A stretch of DNA of 35,887 nt from Bacteroidales bacterium (GCA_015060835.1 SUXT01000017.1:1-35887), one strand, 5' to 3'; shown: positions 1 through 9,561, counted from the first letter of the stretch. The notes: generated by a model not told the origin, from the sequence alone. Numbers and translations: made by a program.

Positions 1-1
1 G

Positions 2-1105
2 GTTTCAGGCACGCAGGCCGACCTTGCCATAAAGGTGTTCGGCCCCGACCTCAGCACCCTTTTCACCATTGGCAACAAGATAAAGGAAACACTCTCGTCA
101 ATGCCCAACGTAGTGGACCTCAACGTAGAACAACAGGTTGAGACACCCCAGCTACAGATTCGCGCCGACCGCGAACGACTCGCACACTACGGAATAACAA
201 TGGAACAGTTCAACGGCTTTGTCGAGGCTGCTTTCCCCGGTAAAAAACTCGGAGAAATTTACGAAGAGGAGCGCAGCTTCGACCTTATACTGCGACTCTC
301 ACACGACAATACCGACAGTATGGAGGGTGTAAAAAACGCCCTTATAGACACATACGACGGCAAGAAAGTATCACTCGAATCAGTTGCGAGCATTGTCTCA
401 TGTGGCGGTCCCGCAGCAATCAGCCGCGAGAATGTGCAGCGCAAGGTGGTGGTTTCGGCAAACATCACCGGCGGCAATGTAAACGGAGTGGTCGACAACA
501 TACGCACACTGCTCGAAGAGAAACTGCCCCTTAACGAAGGCTACCGCTTGGAGTACGGCGGACAGTTTGAGAGCGCACAGAGCGCCGCACGCACACTGTG
601 GCTCACCTCATTCGTTGCCCTCTGCATTGTGTTTGCCCTGCTTTGCGGCGAATTCAAAAGCATGACACTCTCTGCAGTTGTAATGCTCAACCTGCCTCTT
701 GCACTCATCGGAGGTGTAATTGCAACATACTTCTCATCCGGAGTAATGAGCATTCCCGCCATCATCGGCCTTATCACCCTCTTTGGAATAGCTACACGCA
801 ACGGGATATTGCTTGTATCGCGCTACATACACCTGCAAGGCGAAGGAGTGGCGCTCGACGAAGCTGTACGCATAGGCTCGGCCGACCGTCTCACCCCAAT
901 TCTCATGACCGCCTTCACCTCTGCACTTGCACTTGTGCCTATGGTAATAAACGGTTCATCGTCGGGTAACGAGATTCAAAGCCCTATGGCAATTGTGGTA
1001 CTCGGAGGACTATTCAGTTCCACCATCCTCAATATATATGTGATTCCTATCATATACAGATGGCTGGCAGGTAAAAAAGCAACCGTTCCCCAAGCTGAAC
1101 TATAA
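2..1105 (+). CDS. Heavy-metal-efflux-type RND transporter, C-terminal part (5' end outside window)
   Basis: The reading frame is open from the first bases, so this is the last 367 residues of a protein that would normally be about 1000-1050 residues. The visible part runs from a periplasmic porter/docking region (residues about 1-185) into the second transmembrane block. The segment LITLFGIATRNGILLVSRY followed by a GSADRLTPILMTAFTSALAL stretch is the typical late-TM signature of CzcA/CusA-type (HME) RND pumps, which export metal cations across the envelope with a membrane-fusion protein and an outer-membrane channel. Substrate cannot be read from this fragment because the TM4 charged residues lie upstream of the window. 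The priA start codon follows 10 bases after the stop, so the two genes may be co-transcribed. I am confident of the superfamily and less so of the HME subfamily. Confidence 0.88.
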   Translation, partial: VSGTQADLAIKVFGPDLSTLFTIGNKIKETLSSMPNVVDLNVEQQVETPQLQIRADRERLAHYGITMEQFNGFVEAAFPGKKLGEIYEEERSFDLILRLSHDNTDSMEGVKNALIDTYDGKKVSLESVASIVSCGGPAAISRENVQRKVVVSANITGGNVNGVVDNIRTLLEEKLPLNEGYRLEYGGQFESAQSAARTLWLTSFVALCIVFALLCGEFKSMTLSAVVMLNLPLALIGGVIATYFSSGVMSIPAIIGLITLFGIATRNGILLVSRYIHLQGEGVALDEAVRIGSADRLTPILMTAFTSALALVPMVINGSSSGNEIQSPMAIVVLGGLFSSTILNIYVIPIIYRWLAGKKATVPQAEL

Positions 1106-1115
1106 AAAATATACA

Positions 1116-3365
1116 ATGGCACAATACGCAGATGTACTTCTACCCCTACCGCTTCCCACGACCTACACCTACTCTCTGCCGCAAGAATACAGAGAGAGTG
1201 CAGCCGTAGGATGCAGAGTGGTCGTGCCATTGGGCAAAAGCAAAAAATACACAGCACTCATCATGGCCCTGCACGACAATGCACCGCAGGGCTATGAAGT
1301 GCGCCCCATAAGCGAACTTCTCGACGAAGCACCCATCCTGCTACCCAAGCAGTTGGAATTGTGGCGCTGGATAGCCAAATACTACCTCTGCACCGAAGGT
1401 GAAATTTACAAAGCAGCCGTTCCACAGGGGTTAAAAGGAGAATTCAAGGCACGCACCGAACAGCGCATAAGAGTGGCAAAGGCATACACTCATGAGCGAG
1501 GCATAGAGCTTGCCCTCGCATCCCTTTCACGCGCACCGCGACAGAAGCGTCTGCTCAACACCTATCTGCAAGCTATCGGTGGTAACCCAGCCGCACCTGC
1601 AAAAGAAATATCCCGACACAAACTCTTAGAGATTGCAGGCGTCGCACCCGCAGTCTGCAAAGAACTTATAGAAAAGGGAATATTGGAGTGCTACGAAGTG
1701 GAGATAGGCCGCCTCGTCCACGATGAAGAGACAGTTGCAGGCCCCAACGAGCTCAACCCCTTTCAGCAGAAAGCCTTTGACAGCATCAAGGAGCAGTTCC
1801 GCAGCAAGAACACAGTACTGTTGCACGGTGTAACCTCGGCCGGAAAGACCGAAATATACATACACCTTATAAAAGAGGCAATCGAGCGAGGCGAACAGGT
1901 GCTCTACCTGCTGCCCGAAATTGCCCTCACCAAGCAGATAGTAGAGCGTCTGAAACGCTTCTTCGGCAATCGCATAGGGCTCTACCACTCGAAATTCTCC
2001 GACGCCGAGCGTGTGGAAATATGGAAAAAACAGTTGAGCGACACCCCCTACGATATAATATTGGGAGTGCGCTCCTCACTATTCCTCCCATTCGAACGAT
2101 TGGGACTGATAATCGTCGACGAGGAGCACGAGAACAGCTACAAGCAGCAGGAGCCCGCCCCACGCTACAACGCAAAGAATGCAGCCATAGTGCTCGCCTC
2201 GTTCTACGGCGCAAAGACACTGCTCGGCACAGCAACACCGGCCATAGAGAGCTACTACAACGCAACCACAGGCAAATATGGACTCGTGTCGCTCACAGAG
2301 CGTTACCGCTCGATAAAGATGCCCCGCATAGAGGTGGTGGACATCGCCGAGCTGGGACGAAAAAAACAGATGGAGGGACAGTTCTCCGACCCGCTGATAG
2401 AGGCGATGAGCAATGCCCTCAAAGAGAAAAAACAGATAATCCTCTTCCAGAACCGCCGAGGATATGCCCCTCTGCTCGAATGTCGCACTTGCGGTTGGGT
2501 GCCGCGTTGCAAGCATTGCGATGTGAGCCTCACACTGCACAAGAGCGCCGGCAAACTCACCTGCCACTACTGCGGATATACAATCCCCGCACCCAAAATG
2601 TGCCCCAACTGCGAAGAGTCCAACTTCATAAACCTGGGCTACGGCACCGAAAAGATAGAGGAGGAACTGAGCAATCTCTATCCCGAAGCACGCATAGCCC
2701 GCATGGATCTCGACACCACCCGCACCCGCACAGCATACGAAAAGATAATCAACGACTTCCAGCAGGGAAAGACCGATGTGCTCATAGGTACACAGATGGT
2801 CTCCAAAGGCTTGGACTTCGACAACGTATCGGTAGTGGGAATACTCAATGCCGACATACTGCTCAACTACCCCGACTTCCGTGCCGCCGAGCGCTCCTTC
2901 CAGTTGATGGCACAGGTAGCAGGACGCGCCGGACGCAAGAGCGAACAGGGCACAGTCTACTTACAGACAAAAAGCCCCGACTCACCAATCATACCCCTGA
3001 TAGCCGACAACAACTATCTGCAATTCTACGACTCACAACTGGGCGAGAGGATGCTATTCCACTACCCTCCCTATTACCGTCTGGTTTACGTGTATATGAA
3101 ACACCGCGACATACGCCTGCTCGACGAAGCAGCCGAGAGATACGGTGCTGCAATGCGCGCCACATTCGGCATCCGCGTCCTCGGGCCCGACCTTCCCCCC
3201 GTAGCAAGAGTGCAACAGCAGTACATACGCAAAATAATGCTGAAGGTAGAGGCAGGAGTGTCGCAATACAAGGTAAATGAAGCACTCATAGCCATCAGAG
3301 AGCAATTCCTTGCACAGAAACGGTACGCAAACATTGCAATTTCTTATGATGTCGATCCACTATAA
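1116..3365 (+). CDS. priA: Primosomal protein N' (replication restart helicase PriA)
   Basis: PriA is a 3'-to-5' DNA helicase that recognises stalled forks and reloads the replisome. The 749-residue length is normal. In order one sees the N-terminal 3'BD-like region (residues 1-110), a Walker A motif GVTSAGKTEIY near residues 237-248 (commonly GVTGSGKTEVY), and the DEEH box (VDEEHENSYKQ) near residue 334. Next come four zinc-binding pairs CRTC, CKHC, CHYC and CPNC between about residues 456 and 500, then the helicase C lobe with GTQMVSKGLDFDNV and QVAGRAGR. All catalytic and zinc ligands are present. The ATG at 1116 gives the family N-terminus MAQYADVLLPLPLP and lies 10 bases after the RND gene. 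No terminator is seen after the stop; the next gene has its own promoter 27 bases downstream. Confidence 0.97.
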   Translation: MAQYADVLLPLPLPTTYTYSLPQEYRESAAVGCRVVVPLGKSKKYTALIMALHDNAPQGYEVRPISELLDEAPILLPKQLELWRWIAKYYLCTEGEIYKAAVPQGLKGEFKARTEQRIRVAKAYTHERGIELALASLSRAPRQKRLLNTYLQAIGGNPAAPAKEISRHKLLEIAGVAPAVCKELIEKGILECYEVEIGRLVHDEETVAGPNELNPFQQKAFDSIKEQFRSKNTVLLHGVTSAGKTEIYIHLIKEAIERGEQVLYLLPEIALTKQIVERLKRFFGNRIGLYHSKFSDAERVEIWKKQLSDTPYDIILGVRSSLFLPFERLGLIIVDEEHENSYKQQEPAPRYNAKNAAIVLASFYGAKTLLGTATPAIESYYNATTGKYGLVSLTERYRSIKMPRIEVVDIAELGRKKQMEGQFSDPLIEAMSNALKEKKQIILFQNRRGYAPLLECRTCGWVPRCKHCDVSLTLHKSAGKLTCHYCGYTIPAPKMCPNCEESNFINLGYGTEKIEEELSNLYPEARIARMDLDTTRTRTAYEKIINDFQQGKTDVLIGTQMVSKGLDFDNVSVVGILNADILLNYPDFRAAERSFQLMAQVAGRAGRKSEQGTVYLQTKSPDSPIIPLIADNNYLQFYDSQLGERMLFHYPPYYRLVYVYMKHRDIRLLDEAAERYGAAMRATFGIRVLGPDLPPVARVQQQYIRKIMLKVEAGVSQYKVNEALIAIREQFLAQKRYANIAISYDVDPL

Positions 3366-3391
3366 AAGTCTGTTTATAAAAACTATATATA

Positions 3392-3422
3392 TTGTATAAA
3401 AGATATAAAATTATTACATTTG
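3392..3422 (+). promoter_or_regulatory. Bacteroidota-type promoter for the FAS1 lipoprotein gene
   Basis: TTG at 3392-3394, a 20-nt spacer, then TACATTTG at 3415-3422 matches the Bacteroidota sigma-ABfr pattern (-33 TTG, -7 TAnnTTTG). Transcription would start near 3429. The codons upstream of 3443 are then untranscribed or part of the 5' leader, which decides the gene start. Confidence 0.75.
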
Positions 3423-3442
3423 CAAAAAAAAATACAGAAGTT

Positions 3443-5482
3443 GTGAAAAATACTACTAAAATCATCAGCGCACTGACAATTGCGCTTACACTACTGATGA
3501 ACCTCGCATCATGTAGCGAAGAGATGGACAAGTCGAACCGTTACACATTTACCGGTGAGACAATAGCTGACTTCATCCTCAACCGCGAGGAGCGATTCAG
3601 CAAAATGATAACAATCCTGAAGCAGGCAGACATGATGGGACTCCTATCAACCTACGGAACCTACACATTCTTCCTGCCCGGCGACTCTGCGATAGACACC
3701 TATCTGCGCGAACAGTTCGAAGCATGGGACACCACAAAGAACGACCCCAATCCCGCATGGACAGGCATCACATCGCCCTACCTCGAAGATCTCTCCGACT
3801 CAATGGCCATTGTAATCGCAAGGACACACATTGTCCCCTATGGCTACGAAATGGCACAGATGAGTGAAGGAGTAATAGACACACGCAACTACAACGACCG
3901 CTATCTGAGCGTCAGTTTTGTAACCGTCGACGAGAAATTCCGCATAATGATAAACAACCAGGCAGGAATAATCGAAGGCGACAACCTTGTAGAGAACGGT
4001 GTGGTACACATTGTGGACGAAGCCGTTGCTCCCTCATCAAACACCATCCCCAAGCTGCTTGATGACCAGCCCTACTTCTCGCTGATGTCGGCAGCCGTAC
4101 AAAAGACCGGCTTCAACACCAAGTTGCAGGAATACTTCTGCAAGCTCAATGGCGAAGAATATAAACTGGGCGCAGAGCCTGCCAACTGTTTCCAATGCGG
4201 TAAAGGAATGGCACGCTACCCACATAGCTATTATGCAAAATTCACAGGCTTCATAGAGACTGACGACGTTTTTGCCGCTGAAGGTATACACACAGTGGAA
4301 GAACTTCAGGCGTTTGCAGAAAAATATTACGGCACAGAGGACCGCGACAACCCCGAAAGCCCCAACAATGCCCTCTACAAATTCGTTGCCTACCACTTCC
4401 TCGAAAGAGAGCTCAACTACAACCTCATGGTGCAATACAACCTCGTACACGACAGCTACAAGAGCGAAAGTTCGGGAGGTATGGTTGCCAATGTCGACCG
4501 CGTGGACTACTTCGAGACAATGCTCGGCACAATGATCAAGGTGTGCAAACCCCTAAGCTGCGAAGACCCCTATCTGGCACAGAACATATTCCTCAACTTC
4601 TCACACAAGGAGGCGAAGCAGTACGATATGAAAAAACACATCAACGTGCGCATCATAGACCTCACATCGTTCACCTCAATGGATGAGAAATATGCCCACT
4701 TCTCGGCAAACGCGCTCAACGGCATCATACACCCCATTGACAAGATTCTTATATATAACGAGGATGAGATGAAAGGCAATGTACTCAACGAGCGTATGCG
4801 CTTCGATGTTGCATCACTGCTTCCCGAACTTACCAATAACGGTGTGCGCTATGGACGCTGGCAGCAGACAGGCGGCAAATGTACACACGGCGACTACAAC
4901 ATCCCTAACGGATACTGCAAGAACATTAAGATAAACGAACCTACAACCGAATGGCACTACTTCTGTCCCTACTCTTGGGGATGCAACTATCTTGGCGATG
5001 AGATTATCGTAGTTGGACAGTACGACTTTGAGTACCGTCTGCCGCCAGTACCTGCAGGTACATACGAACTCCGCATGGGATACACCTCTACAAGCATACG
5101 CGCCATCACACAGTTCTATGTAGACGGTAAAGTAACGGGAATCCCCGTCGACCTCAGAATCTACTTCAACGACGAGCGCATAGGCTGGATAAAGGACAGC
5201 GAAACTGAAGACAACGGAGTGGAGAACGACAAAGTAATGAGGAACCACGGCTATATGAAGGCTCCTGCATCGTACTACCGTCAGTCGGGCAACAAAGGCC
5301 TTGCACGCGACCAGGAGGGCGCCGGACGCATCATCATCACACAGAAATATTTCGACAACGGAGACCATTGGTTGCGCATGAAGAAGGTCGACGAGCCTCT
5401 CGACCGCGAATTCAACCACGACTACTTCGAACTCGTTCCCAAAGGCATAATATCGAGCCACATTCCCGAAGACAGACTCTAA
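3443..5482 (+). CDS. Fasciclin (FAS1) domain lipoprotein, probably surface-exposed
   Basis: The 679-residue protein starts at GTG 3443. The frame extends upstream to a TTG at 3392, but that TTG is the -33 element of the promoter, and only the 3443 start gives a clean lipoprotein signal ending in L-A-S-C (lipid-modified Cys24). The residues after the Cys (SEE) resemble the Bacteroidota lipoprotein export signal, so surface display is likely. Residues about 35-200 form a FAS1 domain: TIADFILNREERFSKMITIL, then YTFFLPGDSAI, with VVHIVDEAVAP near its end. A second, more divergent FAS1-like stretch runs through about residue 450 (NALNGIIHPIDKIL). The last 200 residues look like a beta-sandwich binding module (PVPAGTYELRMGYTSTSI). 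Such proteins often sit beside SusC/SusD pairs; none is present here. Its ligand is unknown. It is followed by a strong hairpin. Confidence 0.82.
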   Translation: MKNTTKIISALTIALTLLMNLASCSEEMDKSNRYTFTGETIADFILNREERFSKMITILKQADMMGLLSTYGTYTFFLPGDSAIDTYLREQFEAWDTTKNDPNPAWTGITSPYLEDLSDSMAIVIARTHIVPYGYEMAQMSEGVIDTRNYNDRYLSVSFVTVDEKFRIMINNQAGIIEGDNLVENGVVHIVDEAVAPSSNTIPKLLDDQPYFSLMSAAVQKTGFNTKLQEYFCKLNGEEYKLGAEPANCFQCGKGMARYPHSYYAKFTGFIETDDVFAAEGIHTVEELQAFAEKYYGTEDRDNPESPNNALYKFVAYHFLERELNYNLMVQYNLVHDSYKSESSGGMVANVDRVDYFETMLGTMIKVCKPLSCEDPYLAQNIFLNFSHKEAKQYDMKKHINVRIIDLTSFTSMDEKYAHFSANALNGIIHPIDKILIYNEDEMKGNVLNERMRFDVASLLPELTNNGVRYGRWQQTGGKCTHGDYNIPNGYCKNIKINEPTTEWHYFCPYSWGCNYLGDEIIVVGQYDFEYRLPPVPAGTYELRMGYTSTSIRAITQFYVDGKVTGIPVDLRIYFNDERIGWIKDSETEDNGVENDKVMRNHGYMKAPASYYRQSGNKGLARDQEGAGRIIITQKYFDNGDHWLRMKKVDEPLDREFNHDYFELVPKGIISSHIPEDRL

Positions 5483-5496
5483 CGGATTATATTATC

Positions 5497-5543
5497 AGAC
5501 ATCGGGCGCTGCGTATGATAAGCATACGCAGCGCCCGATGTCT
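5497..5543 (+). terminator. Hairpin terminator after FAS1 lipoprotein gene
   Basis: A perfect 21-bp inverted repeat (5497-5517 and 5523-5543) with a 5-nt loop begins 14 bases after the stop codon. The T-tract after it is weak, so it may work mainly by its very stable GC-rich stem. Confidence 0.75.
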
Positions 5544-5579
5544 ATGTAGTACAGAACTTTTTATGCAATAGTTTAGAAT

Positions 5580-6290
5580 TTATTGGTGTCCGGTAAAATT
5601 TCATTCTGCTTATGTTTTGAACTCCTCCGTCTTCAAAAACAAGGTAAACAACTCTCCCTCTTGGATAAGCTAATCTTTGGACACATCTTTTAGCTTTTAT
5701 GTTTTTCGCTAATCTCTTTATAAACATACTAAAAACACTGTCCCTCTTGAAGAGGGGCAACGCGGAATGGAGCGTTGCTTGCGACGACGAAAGCTTTAGC
5801 TTTCCAAAGGAGTGCCGAACGCAAGTGAGGTCTTACTTTTTTCAAGAAAAAAGTTCGGAGGGAGTTCTAAAATCTATCGTAGAGCAAAAAAGCATGCGAT
5901 GAGAAGAGAACTCCTCCGTCTTCAAAAAACTTCGTTTCTCGAAGCCACCTCCTCTTCAAGAGGAGGAATATATTATAAATGCTTTTTGAAAATAGTAACA
6001 AAGTTCAGAGGGGGTTCTTTACCCATCCTACTGCAATAGCCCCTTCTAAGCGAGGAAAACCCCTCCGTCTTCAAAAAACTTCGTTTTTCAATAGACCTCG
6101 CAAGCTCGGCACTCCTTAGGAAAGCTAAAGCTTTCGTCGTCGCAAAGCTCGTGCCAGCGAGTACAATGCGAGCTTGCTTGCAATTGTAAACGAGCGCAGC
6201 CGAGCTTCGCATAAAGCAAACATTGCTTATTACGCAATGTCCCCTTTAAGGGCAGGAGCTTTATTCAATAAGCTATTTTGCTGGTATTTA
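5580..6290. repeat. Mosaic intergenic repeat cluster A
   Basis: This non-coding stretch between two convergent genes starts with an 18-nt end motif (TTATTGGTGTCCGGTAAA, 5580-5597) that recurs at 30317-30334 in inverse orientation and, with changes, at 30036, 34980 and 35741. It contains recurrent modules: the CTCCTCCGTCTTCAAAAA box (5622-5639, also near 5910 and 6061), the palindrome centred near 5748, and the GACGACGAAAGC...GTGAGG module (5782-5830). It also holds a pyrimidine-rich palindrome near 5955 and an inverted copy of the last module at about 6090-6146. From 5669 to about 6002 it is an inverted copy of 19735-20188. Short open frames crossing it are artefacts of the repeats. Confidence 0.85.
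6147..6215. repeat. 68/69-bp hairpin insertion unit (copy 1) flanked by GCAAA
   Basis: This 69-bp sequence is bounded by GCAAA at 6142-6146 and again at 6216-6220. The matching place in cluster D (25010-25014) has a single GCAAA and no insert. The unit is nearly identical to the reverse complement of 19436-19503, and its centre folds as an ACAAT/ATTGT plus GCGAG/CTTGC stem. Confidence 0.75.
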
Positions 6291-6333
6291 GAAGCTGTTT
6301 GAATTTTATTAGAAAATAATTCTATATTTGCGT
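6291..6333 (+). repeat. Solo end of the 263-bp inverted-repeat element, with promoter-like sequence
   Basis: These 43 bases, starting GAAGCTGTTTGAATTTTATT, match the reverse complement of the right end of the element at 24640-24902 (bases 24860-24902). Only one end is present. It contains TTG at 6299-6301, 21 nt, then TATATTTG at 6323-6330, a Bacteroidota-type promoter match pointing right, towards the 3' end of secDF on the opposite strand. Confidence 0.75.
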
Positions 6334-6340
6334 ACAAACA

Positions 6341-6371
6341 GAGGACGGATGCACCCGGTGCATCCGTCCTC
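6341..6371 (-). terminator. Hairpin terminator after secDF
   Basis: A perfect 14-bp stem (6341-6354 and 6358-6371) with a 3-nt CCG loop lies 22 bases downstream of the secDF stop on the minus strand. It is followed on that strand by a short T-rich stretch. Confidence 0.75.
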
Positions 6372-6393
6372 CGATATTATTTATAACCTGATG

Positions 6394-9351
6394 TTATTTC
6401 TTTGAAGCCTTAGCCTCTTTCTTTGTCAATGTCATGTAAGCTACGGGAGCAGCTACGAAGATTGACGAAAGTGTACCGAATACAACACCGAGAATCATTG
6501 CAAATGAGAAGCTGCGTATGCTGTCACCACCGAGGATGAAGATACAGAGCAACACAATCAAAGTACTGATAGAGGTGTTGATTGTACGAGAAAGAGTTGT
6601 GTTGATTGAATCGTTGAAGAGTGAGAACTTATCACGCTTGGGATACAATCCGATGAACTCGCGGATACGGTCGAATACAACCACCTTGTCGTTGATAGAG
6701 TAACCGATAGCTGTGAGGACAGCACCGATAAATGTCTGGTCAATCTCAAGAGACATGGGGAGGATTCCGTAGAACAACGAATAGCAACCGATAATCATGA
6801 GAACGTCGATAGCCAACGCTGTGATAGAACCGATGCTGAATGCCACATTGCGGAAACGTACCAAGATGTAAAGGAAGATTGCTACAAGAGCAAAGATTAC
6901 CGACCAGATAGCACCCTTGGTAATATCCTCAGCGATGCTGGGACCTACCTTCTGAGAACTGATGATAGAACCACCTGTGCGGTTGTCGCGGTCGATGAAT
7001 GTAGCAAGAGTAAGATCCTTGCTCAAAAGACCACCATCCATGAATGCATTGTAGATGAATGCCTCAATTTCGGCATCAACATTTACATCATCCTCATTTA
7101 TGCGGTAGTTGGTAGTTACACGGATAGTCTTCTTGTCTGTACCGAGAGCAATAGCCTGAACATTGTCCTCAGTAATCTTGGTCTTGAGAAGAGCTCTTAC
7201 AGTCTCAGGCTCTACCTCCTTCTCGAACTGAACAACGAAGTTGCGTCCACCTGTAAAGTCGATGCTCTGGCTGAGACCGCGAACAGCGAACGATACAATC
7301 ATTATAGCTGCAAGTACACCGAAAACAGTGAATGACTTTTTGCGTGCACCCATAAAGTTGTATGAGGTGTTGAGCATGAGGTTCTTCGACCACTTTGTTA
7401 CGAATGTAAGGTTCAGCAACTTGCCCTTCTCCATGAAGTGCTCGTAGAATACACGTGTTACAAACACAGCTGTGAAGAATGAACAGAAGATACCGATGAT
7501 AAGTGTTGTAGCAAAGCCTCTGATGGGACCTGTACCGAAGTAGAAGAGGATAACACCAGTGATGATAGATGTGAAGTTAGAGTCGAAGATTGCAGAGAAT
7601 GCATTCTTGTAACCATCGGCGAGAGCAGCGCGTACCTGCTTGCCACCACGCATCTCCTCTTTAGTACGCTCGTAGATAAGCACGTTGGCGTCAACAGCCA
7701 TACCCAAAGAGAGCACAAGACCTGCGATACCCGAAAGTGTAAGTGCAGCCTGGAATGATGCAAGCACACCGAGAGTGAAGAAGAGGTTGATAAGGAGTGC
7801 GCCGTTAGCGATAGCACCGGGGATGAGACCGTAGATAGCGCACATATATATCATAAGGAGGATGAATGCCACAATGAATGACATCATACCCTGATTGATA
7901 GACTCCTGACCGAGTGAGGGACCAACGATGTCCTCCTGAACGATGCGTGCGGGAGCGGGCATCTTACCCGAACGAAGCACGTTTGCCAAGTCCTTTGTCT
8001 GCTCGATGGTGAAGTTACCTGTAATCTCTGAGCGACCGCCTGTAATCTCGCTGTTCACGTTGGGTGCGCTGTAAACGCAACCGTCAAGAACGATGGCGAT
8101 GGCGCGACCGATGTTGCTCTTTGTAAGGTGAGCCCAACGGCGTGAACCGTCTGTGTTCATAGACATTGTTACGCAGGGACGGCCATACTGGTCGTATGTA
8201 TCGGCAGCCGATACAACTACGTCGCCCTCAAGGGGTGCACGACCGTTGCGCTGTGTACTCTTGATTGCATAAAGCTCGTAGAAGAGATTTGTGGTCTCAG
8301 CATCAACAGCTCTTACACCCCAATAGAGACGGAGGTCGCGGGGAAGAATCTTCTTCACCTCGGGGTTTGCAAGCATTGTGTTGATAGCAGCTGTATCCTT
8401 GTAGTGAGCATAACCTACTACGCAACCGTTGTTGTTGAACTGAAGAACAGATGCAAGGGGATGAGCCTTTGCGATGTCCTCTGCAGCGGCAGCCTCAGCC
8501 TTATTCTCGCCATCGAGAGCTGCGGCAACATCCTCTGTCGAAGCCTCTTTAGCCTCCTCAGCTACAGCCTCTTTTGCTTCCTCCTTGGCAGGAGCAGCAA
8601 TGGCAGCGAGCTTTGCATCAGCATTCTGCAATGCGGGAAGCACCTCAGAAGCGTTGTATGTCTCCCAGAACTCAAGGTTTGCAGAACCCTGCAACAGTTT
8701 ACGAACGCGCTCAGGCTCCTTAACACCGGGAAGCTCAATCATGATGCGACCCATAGCGCCCTCCAGAGTCTGGATATTGGGCTGTACCACACCGAAGCGG
8801 TCGATACGTGTACGGAGCACGTTGAATGAGTTGTCGATGGCAGCCTGAACCTCCTCGCGGAGCACCTTCTCAACCTCGCTGTCAGTAGAACGGGTGTTAA
8901 CCTTGTCCTTCAACTGCTGAGTTGCAAAAAGAGTGGCGAGTGAAGACTCGGGAGCCAATCTCTTGTATTCATTGATGAAAAGGGTGATAAAATCGGACTG
9001 GCTTGTCAATGACTGCTTCTTTGCGTTTGCAATAGCCTCATTGAAAGCTGCATCCTCTTTGTGATCAGCCAATACTTTTACTACATCGGGTACAGAAACC
9101 TCCATGATGACGTTCATACCGCCCTTCAAGTCGAGGCCAAGACCGATTTCCATGTCACGGCTCTGCTTCAATGTGTAAACTCCAAGCCAAACTTTCTCGT
9201 TGAGCATGGAATCCATGTAGTGCTGTTCTCCCTGGGGGTCCTCAGCCGCTTTACCGGCATGATAACTCGTTACAAAAGAGAACGAAAGATAGAACAAGCA
9301 CACCAATGTAAGCAGGAGCGCAAATACCTTTACAAATCCTTTGTTTTGCAT
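6394..9351 (-). CDS. secDF: Protein translocase SecD-SecF fusion
   Basis: SecDF uses the proton-motive force to pull preproteins through SecYEG to the periplasm. At 985 residues this is the single-chain form usual in Bacteroidota. The SecD half covers residues 1 to about 640 and includes GLGLDLKGGMNVIMEV near residue 70, TRIDRFGVVQPNIQ, the domain ending in IVQEDIVGPSLG, and the TM4 stretch SLGMAVDANVLIYERTKEE. The SecF half starts near residue 658 with its own SIDFTGGRNFVVQF and ends with TAIGYSINDKVVVFDRIRE and NTSISTLIVL. An Ala/Glu/Lys-rich, probably disordered insert lies in the periplasmic P1 region at about residues 245-300. The start is the ATG giving MQNKGFVKVFAL, which leads straight into TM1. 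The gene stands alone, with its own promoter-like box and terminator. Confidence 0.97.
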   Translation of the reverse strand: MQNKGFVKVFALLLTLVCLFYLSFSFVTSYHAGKAAEDPQGEQHYMDSMLNEKVWLGVYTLKQSRDMEIGLGLDLKGGMNVIMEVSVPDVVKVLADHKEDAAFNEAIANAKKQSLTSQSDFITLFINEYKRLAPESSLATLFATQQLKDKVNTRSTDSEVEKVLREEVQAAIDNSFNVLRTRIDRFGVVQPNIQTLEGAMGRIMIELPGVKEPERVRKLLQGSANLEFWETYNASEVLPALQNADAKLAAIAAPAKEEAKEAVAEEAKEASTEDVAAALDGENKAEAAAAEDIAKAHPLASVLQFNNNGCVVGYAHYKDTAAINTMLANPEVKKILPRDLRLYWGVRAVDAETTNLFYELYAIKSTQRNGRAPLEGDVVVSAADTYDQYGRPCVTMSMNTDGSRRWAHLTKSNIGRAIAIVLDGCVYSAPNVNSEITGGRSEITGNFTIEQTKDLANVLRSGKMPAPARIVQEDIVGPSLGQESINQGMMSFIVAFILLMIYMCAIYGLIPGAIANGALLINLFFTLGVLASFQAALTLSGIAGLVLSLGMAVDANVLIYERTKEEMRGGKQVRAALADGYKNAFSAIFDSNFTSIITGVILFYFGTGPIRGFATTLIIGIFCSFFTAVFVTRVFYEHFMEKGKLLNLTFVTKWSKNLMLNTSYNFMGARKKSFTVFGVLAAIMIVSFAVRGLSQSIDFTGGRNFVVQFEKEVEPETVRALLKTKITEDNVQAIALGTDKKTIRVTTNYRINEDDVNVDAEIEAFIYNAFMDGGLLSKDLTLATFIDRDNRTGGSIISSQKVGPSIAEDITKGAIWSVIFALVAIFLYILVRFRNVAFSIGSITALAIDVLMIIGCYSLFYGILPMSLEIDQTFIGAVLTAIGYSINDKVVVFDRIREFIGLYPKRDKFSLFNDSINTTLSRTINTSISTLIVLLCIFILGGDSIRSFSFAMILGVVFGTLSSIFVAAPVAYMTLTKKEAKASKK

Positions 9352-9402
9352 TTTTATTAAAAATTTATTATTATTTTATTATACTTATCCTATTAAAGTT
9401 CG

Positions 9403-9410
9403 CAAATATA
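9403..9410 (-). promoter_or_regulatory. Candidate -7 box upstream of secDF
   Basis: On the minus strand the sequence reads TATATTTG, an exact TAnnTTTG match, about 50 bases before the secDF start in an AT-rich leader. The nearest upstream TTG (9427-9429) is only 16 nt away, so the -33 element is uncertain. Confidence 0.5.
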
Positions 9411-9458
9411 GCATATTTTCCCTAAACAAAAGAGCGGTTTTTGAATTTTATTTATATA

Positions 9459-9507
9459 AGGCCGTTTTTTCCCCTGTTTTTTTCTGTTTTTCAGTAAAAA
9501 ATGGCCT
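9459..9507 (-). terminator. Possible terminator of the rhomboid operon
   Basis: Arms AGGCCGTTTTTT (9459-9470) and AAAAAATGGCCT (9496-9507) pair with one mismatch around a 25-nt loop, 55 bases past the second rhomboid stop. The loop is long, so this is tentative. Confidence 0.35.
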
Positions 9508-9561
9508 AAAAACGTGATTGATACGTATAAAACCCAAATAAAAGCATTCTTTCTGAAAGGG

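Noticed and set aside
2021-3280. 419-codon open frame inside priA in another frame on the same strand
   Set aside because: It lies wholly within priA, its product is low-complexity Arg/His/Pro-rich, and it has no family resemblance; priA has every expected motif.
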